From contig OX424560.1 of assembly GCA_949152475.1 (NCBI GenBank), positions 19,097,106-19,161,105 on the forward strand: a stretch of 64,000 nt of DNA, written 5' to 3'. Source of the stretch: Terebella lapidaria (taxonomy: Eukaryota; Annelida; Polychaeta; Terebellida; Terebellidae). Both the position numbers and the translations under genes were made by a program. Below are positions 58,337 through 64,000 of the stretch, piece after piece; the stretch's first letter is position 1, and each line of letters starts with the position of its first letter. The notes below the pieces were generated by a model that did not search any database, had not been told where the DNA came from, and saw only the letters and a program-made list of their open reading frames with translations.

Positions 58337-59741
58337 TAGCTGAGTCACGTATTACTCCATTTATAACATGTGATAATCACAGAATGATTGGCAGCAATAG
58401 AAGACGACTTTTGTCCAAAAACAGGTCAACAAAAAGTTACATTCTCCCATCAATACCGGTGTGGAAGGAATGGTAGTCCAAGCACCTACGTTCGGGTCAT
58501 TGGCCAGACATCGATGGCATTATGATCTTCATAACTTTCACAAGGTTAATATCAACCGTCAATGTTAATATCATAACGTCTCACTATTCGAATTTCATCT
58601 CCGTTTTTATAATGTTTTACACACCCTTCTAGTGCCAAACTTAGTCAGTTTTGTTGATAAAATATATAATAGAGGAAGCTAAGCTGGGAGTGGACACATT
58701 GATAAATCCTACTAAACGTCCTGTAATGAGCATAACTGAAGTAAGAATATATATAATTCAAATATATCCATTGTTTTGGCCAAAACAAAACCAACATTAA
58801 TTTTTAAGTGGTCAGTTTTAACGAATATGCTATTAACGATATCCCTACGATTCATTGTTTTACTGAAAAAGTTCCTTTGAATTATAACGTGAAAGATTTT
58901 ATTAGAATGAAGTTCTTCCTCTGGCTACTTCATTTGTTCTCGATCTAGGCAGCGTTTTACGAAGGGTTTTTCTTGGCTCCAGATTTAGTCATAACGAAAT
59001 CAAATGAAACCAATGATGTTCAAAATACAAACCACATTATACATGTATATGATCCCCAAAATGACAGGTGAATAGAGGTGAGCTCTACAGAGCCTCGACT
59101 CAGCAAGAGGCGACTACACGGTGGCTCCGCAACTGCCACCTCTGGATATGGACGATATGCGATGCCTGGACTCCCTCTACCTCCACATGGACTCAAGCTC
59201 AGGACGAGGCAGATGTGAGTTAAAAGGCTCAAAGTGAACAGGGTCTTGCTCTAAACCTGGGCCCATATATTGATAATAAAACTTGTGTCACTGAATGTAT
59301 GTATTCAGTACTTTTCTCTCCTCGGAGAAATACTATGGAACTGCGGACGTCACAACAATAATATATGCCTATAGCATTCAGACACAGGAGCAGGAGGTAC
59401 TACAGAGAAACTATACGTAAAACTACACGTCAAGGCCTAAATATACCTGGGGCATTTCAACAGAAATTCATATGTATCTCCATCATAAGTGAGGTAAGAA
59501 AATGTTCATTTATGACTATGAGTCCATTTCACTCACTGAGATTTTGCAATATAAAAGATGGTGACTAAGCTTTCAAAGCTGAGGTTGTTAACAAAAAGTA
59601 ACGCTGTGAACTGTTTTTTCAGGACAACGCGTCTGAAAAGACATACCCCTAAGACTTGTTTGTCTAGTGGCATAAGTCCAAAAAAAACGTTTGTCCCGTT
59701 CTACGACACACCGTTTTCAAGATATGATCGAAAATGAAAAA

Positions 59742-59754
59742 TGCTGACTCAGCA
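59742..59754. promoter_or_regulatory. Perfect T-MARE palindrome (unit 1)
   Basis: TGCTGACTCAGCA, the full consensus Maf recognition element with an AP-1 core, 65 bases before an AAGATGGCGG (YY1-like) sequence. Motif identity is exact; function is inferred. Confidence 0.5.
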
Positions 59755-59773
59755 GTAACACTGTCGGAACCCC

Positions 59774-60054
59774 GACTGCCGTAACGTCACGTTACGGTAG
59801 TCATTAAGATGGCGGAAGCTCTGTCGATTCGTTTTGTTTCCTCTCAATTTTTCTTGATAAGTTGAACGATGCAGCTTAAGATCGGAACAATTTTGAAGCC
59901 ACAAAATTCATGAACTTATCAGGTACACTAGAGTAACCAGAGCAGTGAGTGTACGTGTGATATTCGTTCGATTATAAAGTAATGACGACTACCGTAACGT
60001 CAGTTGATATCAGAGTAGTGACTACCGTAACGCGAACGGCCGACTACCGTAACG
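59774..60054. repeat. Cluster of five GACTACCGTAACG motifs (unit 1)
   Basis: Copies at 59774-59786 (one mismatch), 59790-59802 (inverted, forming a hairpin with the first), 59987-59999, 60020-60032 and 60042-60054. A 13-base word recurring five times in 281 bases is far from chance. It may be a protein-binding array or subterminal repeats of a DNA element. Confidence 0.75.
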
Positions 60055-60280
60055 TTACAAACCACGCAGATCACTGATGTGCTAATATGCTTTACATATT
60101 AATTCTCCACAACAAATATGGAGCGACGTGCAAAAGAAATAAATGTATCTCGTTTTTCGTTTGTGGCTATACAACTGACACGTTTTGTATCTGTGGCCAG
60201 TACTATATTACACAGGGCTACATAATAGTAGACAGTCCCACTGTCGCAAATAATTATATGTATAAACATTTTTCAATTAA

Positions 60281-60403
60281 GGGATAAAACTGTGTTTGGC
60301 TCGATGTCTGTGATGTGACAAAAATCCAGAGGGATCTCTGTTGTTATCTGAGACACGAGAGGCTAAGCCTCAAGTGTCTCAGATCACAACGGAGATCCCG
60401 AGG
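60281..60403. mobile_element. Hairpin MITE cut by the duplication breakpoint
   Basis: The left arm and about half of the right arm of the MITE that is complete at 62226-62393. It stops at 'gatcccgagg', where unit 2 begins. Confidence 0.85.
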
Positions 60404-61756
60404 CAGCAATAGAAGAAGACTTTTGTCCAAAAACAGGTCAACAAAAAGTTACATTCTCCCATCAATACCGGTGTGGAAGGAATGGTAGTCCAGGCACCTA
60501 CGGTCGGGTCATTGGCCAGACATCGATGGCATTATGATCTTCATAACTTTCACAAGGTTAATATCAACCGTCAATGTTAATATCATAACGTCTCACTGTT
60601 CGAATTTCATCTCCGTTTTTATAATGTTTTACACACCCTTCTAGTGCCAAACTTAGTCAGTTTTGTTGATAAAATATATAATAGAGGAAGCTAAGCTGGG
60701 AGTGGACACATTGATAAATCCTACTAAACGTCCTGTAATGAGCATAACTGAAGTAAGAATATATATAATTCAAATATATCCATTGTTTTGGCCAAAACAA
60801 AACCAACATTAATTTTTAAGTGGTCAGTTTTAACGAATATGCTATTAACGATATCCCTACGATTCATTGTTTTACTGAAAAAGTTCCTTTGAATTATAAC
60901 GTGAAAGATTTTATTAGAATGAAGTTCTTCCTCTGGCTACTTCATTTGTTCTCGATCTAGGCAGCGTTTTGCGAAGGGTTTTTCTTGGCTCCAGATTTAT
61001 TCATAACGAAATCATATGAAACCAATGATGTTCAAAATACAAACCACATTATACATGTATATGATCCCCAAAATGACAGGTGAATAGAGGTGAGCTCTAC
61101 AGAGCCTCGACTCAGCAAGAGGCGACTACACGGTGGCTCCGCAACTGCCACCTCTGGATATGGACGATATGCGATGCCTGGACTCCCTCTACCTCCACAT
61201 GGACTCAAGCTCAGGACGAGGCAGATGTGAGTTAAAAGGCTCAAAGTGAACAGGGTCTTGCTCTAAACCTGGGCCCATATATTGATAATAAAACTTGTGT
61301 CACTGAATGTATGTTGTATTCAGTACTTTTCTCTCCTCGGAGAAATACTATGGAACTGCGGACGTCACAACAATAATATATGCCTATAGCATTCAGACAC
61401 AGGAGCAGGAGGTACTACAGAGAAACTATACGTAAAACTACACGTCAAGGCCTAAATATACCTGGGGCATTTCAACAGAAATTCACATGTATCTCCATCA
61501 TAAGTGAGGTAAGAAAATGTTCATTTATGACTATGAGTCCATTTCACTCACTGAGATTTTGCAATATAAAAGATGGTGACTAAGCTTTCAAAGCTGAGGT
61601 TGTTAACAAAAAGTAACGCTGTGAACTGTTTTTTCAGGACAACGCGTCTGAAAAGACATACCCCTAAGACTTGTTTGTCTAGTGGCATAAGTCCAAAAAA
61701 AACGTTTGTCCCGTTCTACGACACACCGTTTTCAAGATATGATCGAAAATGAAAAA

Positions 61757-61769
61757 TGCTGACTCAGCA
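61757..61769. promoter_or_regulatory. Perfect T-MARE palindrome (unit 2)
   Basis: The same TGCTGACTCAGCA in the second 2.0 kb unit, again followed by AAGATGGCGG. Confidence 0.5.
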
Positions 61770-61788
61770 GTAACACTGTCGGAACCCC

Positions 61789-62069
61789 GACTACCGTAAC
61801 GTCACGTTACGGTAGTCATTAAGATGGCGGAAGCTCTGTCGATTCGTTTTGTTTCCTCTCAATTTTTCTTGATAAGTTGAACGATGCAGCTTAAGATCGG
61901 AACAATTTTGAAGCCACAAAATTCATGAACTTATCAGGTACACTAGAGTAACCAGAGCAGTGAGTGTACGTGTGATATTCGTTCGATTATAAAGTAATGA
62001 CGACTACCGTAACGTCAGTTGATATCAGAGTAGTGACTACCGTAACGCGAACGGCCGACTACCGTAACG
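61789..62069. repeat. Cluster of five GACTACCGTAACG motifs (unit 2)
   Basis: Same arrangement as in unit 1, at 61789-61817 (an exact inverted pair here), 62002-62014, 62035-62047 and 62057-62069. Confidence 0.75.
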
Positions 62070-62225
62070 TTACAAACCACGCAGATCACTGATCTCGTTT
62101 TTCGTTTGTGGCTATACACCTGACACGTTTTGTATCTGTGGCCAGTACTATATTACACAGGGCTACATAATAGTAGACAGTCCCACTGTCGCAAATAATT
62201 ATATGTATAAACATTTTTCAATTAA

Positions 62226-62393
62226 GGGATAAAACTGTGTTTGGCTCGATGTCTGTGATGTGACAAAAATCCAGAGGGATCTCTGTTGTTATCTGAGACA
62301 CGAGAGGCTAAGCCTCAAGTGTCTCAGATCACAACGGAGATCCCGAGGGATTTTTGTTAGTCACAGATATCGAACCAAACACAGTTTTATCCC
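62226..62393. mobile_element. Complete 168 bp hairpin MITE
   Basis: Nearly perfect inverted arms: 'gggataaaactgtgtttgg' at the left end, its complement 'ccaaacacagttttatccc' at the right end, meeting at 'gaggctaagcctc' in the middle. Related sequence in opposite orientation occurs at 27060-27145. It codes for nothing. Confidence 0.85.
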
Positions 62394-63282
62394 GATTATA
62401 ACATGGCATCCTAACGTGTTGGTTTCTTTCAATCTTCAATGAAAGTGATCACAAACCCGGTTTATTTTGTGATGTCAACAACTCTCCGTTGGTGTTGCAA
62501 TCTGCTTGGCTGCAGGGCTTGGCTGAGTAGCGCCAGGGTTCGTTTGCATATCGATCGATCAAATACGCGCATGTGATTGGTTAGTTTTAATTTACGTTTT
62601 CTACCTCGATCTATGTACTCGATTAGAAATCGCTGTTGGCCGTTTTAGATTACGGGAAGACGTTTCTGTCACAGCAATGTTATAATTGCAGGGCACATAT
62701 CAAACGTATATCGATAATGGATGACGATGTGATTATTTCTTTAAATGTTATATAGCCCTTCAATAGCCTATACAAAATTACATTGACATTGTATGGACCA
62801 GGGCTAAGTTCATCCAATATACCCTTAAGGAATGTTTACCAGTACCACGAGTGCAAAAATAACACCCGTTTCGCTCTGCGATGCAGTTTGCCACAAGGAT
62901 GACTCACCAAAATCTCTTTTGAGGTTTTGGTCAAAGATCATTTGACTGTTTGACCCCATAATCAATAAGGTTCCTCTCTGACACAACATCAATTTATTTG
63001 TTAAGTTCGAAAGTACTTTCCGAGTTTTCATCCGGAAACCATTTCACAAAAAAATTATCCTCATGGACTAACCGGACCTGGAAGCCGGCTCCAAAACAAA
63101 AGGGTTCATCTACGTAACATGAGCCAAATAATTTACTTTGAACCAAATAATAATATAATAATATATAGAAATCAGGATGTGATGAGGAATGCAATCCCAG
63201 GTACGAGTTCAAGTCAGTGGACGTTCACATATCTACAGTAAACGTATAACTGATGATGGTTAGAGTGATCACACTGATGTAC
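62394..63282. other. Dispersed-repeat flank and intergenic sequence
   Basis: 62394-62700 belongs to the dispersed family shared with 26277-27145. The rest (to 63282) has short minus-strand open frames such as one ending near 62994 (FQVRLVHEDNFFVKWFPDE), with no recognised domain. Confidence 0.4.
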
Positions 63283-63460
63283 CTGCAGCAGGAGCTCTTT
63301 CATGAGGGTGTTGTAATCCAAAATTTCTTTCGCGAGTATCACTGTGTCGACGATGATAACATGTCTAAGGGAGATGCCAACTCTTCCTTTGAGCTGACAC
63401 TCAATTACTATGAGTGGAACATGGAGTACTGCTGCTGTCCGTGCCACTTGATCAACATAC
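63283..63460 (-). CDS. Candidate internal exon B, unrecognised gene
   Basis: 178 bp, open throughout in one minus-strand frame, with an acceptor TACACTTTTCCAG and donor CTGCAG|GTACAT. It begins with one base that completes the codon left open by exon A (63697-63813), giving R-YVDQVARTAAVLH... to NTLMKELLLQ. A plus-strand frame over the same bases is also open, so strand is not certain. No domain is recognised. Confidence 0.3.
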
Positions 63461-63696
63461 CTGGAAAAGTGTACAATGGAATGATATCATGATGCGTTTC
63501 AAATGAGAACAATACAAGCACATTGAATGCAAAAGATGGTAGGAACAGTGACTCATTTACTTGCTATTTACTTTCTCAAAGCTTGGCTCACTGTTCCTAG
63601 CATCCTGAGGCATGCCCCAGGGAAATCTAGAAAAGTTTTTTGACATTATGTGCATGATGTGTAGAGGATTTCGGTTCTTGAATTCACCACCCTTAC

Positions 63697-63813
63697 CTGG
63701 AATGTACCTGCAGCATCGGGAATCTCAATGGATTCTCGTTGTTTGGAGGTTTTTGGCGCCGACTGATTTCGTCCTCCATGTTAGTGAGGAGGTCGTATCC
63801 ATCTGTAGTATTT
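63697..63813 (-). CDS. Candidate internal exon A, unrecognised gene
   Basis: 117 bp on the minus strand, acceptor AACACTTTAG and donor TTCCAG|GTAAGG. The open frame reads TTDGYDLLTNMEDEISRRQ, then KPPNNENPLRFPMLQ, a hydrophilic, helix-like sequence. It ends two bases into a codon and joins exon B in phase across a 234 bp intron. The gene would continue past the window's right edge. I do not recognise the family. Confidence 0.3.
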
Positions 63814-64000
63814 CTAAAGTGTTGCAGACAAAAAATATGGCACTTAAACAGACTACCAAGAGATACGCAAGCACAGCTACGTGTAGCTAGGGACTGTAAA
63901 GCACTATTTGTGTTAGATTATAGAGATATATTTGAATTGCCATATGATACGAATGGCTCAGGTATGTTACTTGCCTTTATTTGGCATCAATGGACAGAAC

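Larger units (their letters stand above)
58392..60403. repeat. Tandem duplication, 2.0 kb unit 1
   Basis: 2012 bp, repeated head to tail at 60404-62348 with only scattered substitutions, a 3 bp insertion in unit 2 (near 61312) and a 70 bp segment present only in unit 1 (about 60078-60147). The left edge and the joint share GG. The right edge of the unit lies inside a hairpin MITE, so unit 1 ends in a cut MITE. No supportable gene; duplicated open frames of 67-70 codons carry no recognisable domain. Confidence 0.95.
60404..62348. repeat. Tandem duplication, 2.0 kb unit 2
   Basis: 1945 bp second copy. It runs on at 62348 into the remaining half of the hairpin MITE, so this side preserves the ancestral junction and shows that the breakpoint fell within that element. 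It lacks the 70 bp block found in unit 1, with short matching bases (TGTAT/GAT-type) at the edges. Confidence 0.95.

Noticed and set aside
59020-59568. 67-70-codon frames repeated in the second 2.0 kb unit
   Set aside because: Short, no recognisable domain, and conserved only through the recent duplication.
1-64000. tRNA, rRNA or LTR-retrovirus/Polinton-type elements
   Set aside because: I found no convincing tRNA box pair, rRNA segment, LTR pair, integrase, capsid or envelope coding sequence by reading; a covariance-model and profile search would be needed to exclude degraded ones.

Overview
The window reads as genomic DNA from an invertebrate animal. It is AT-rich, its recognisable host genes are metazoan (a paraxis/scleraxis bHLH factor, FMRFamide-receptor-like GPCRs and a GRHPR-like dehydrogenase), the bHLH gene has a GT-AG intron, and most of the space is repeats. 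A lophotrochozoan or a non-vertebrate deuterostome fits best; I cannot choose between them without a search.

Layout. 0.2-8.0 kb is a near-identical head-to-tail duplication with a 3.9 kb unit. Each unit carries a ~1.08 kb Helentron-like (HINE-like) element. A much older copy of the unit, without that element, lies at 14.5-17.0 kb, and another old duplicate pair joins 8.3-9.0 kb with 21.1-21.8 kb. Among these sit an intronless rhodopsin-class GPCR split by one apparent frameshift (12.1-13.3 kb, +) and an intact intronless 2-hydroxyacid dehydrogenase (18.9-19.8 kb, -). 23.7-34 kb is repeat-rich: a third HINE-like copy, a foldback element built from 'AAGACGTCTT' units, a Helitron-like element with a 3' hairpin and CTAG end, and Penelope fragments.

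35-44 kb holds a small GPCR family. One copy (- strand) is cut in its sixth-helix region by a Penelope-like retroelement. One copy (41.9-43.0 kb, +) is intact with a TATA box. A third is only a C-terminal fragment. Between the first two lie inverted arrays of an 'AAATGTGAAA' motif enclosing other repeats. 46.3-47.3 kb is a non-autonomous element with ~190 bp inverted ends and TA flanks. The TCF15/paraxis-like gene spans 51.6-54.2 kb in two exons. A 5'-truncated LINE with a candidate 8 bp target-site duplication follows (55.8-58.3 kb). A second recent tandem duplication (2.0 kb unit, 58.4-62.3 kb) has its breakpoint inside a hairpin MITE. Two phase-compatible candidate exons of an unrecognised gene close the window.

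The host genes do not form a pathway. The main theme is rapid local rearrangement: two young tandem duplications with 2 bp junction microhomology, a GPCR interrupted by a retroelement, and several non-autonomous elements carrying transcription-factor-like motifs (DR1 nuclear-receptor sites, a MARE, RFX X-boxes).
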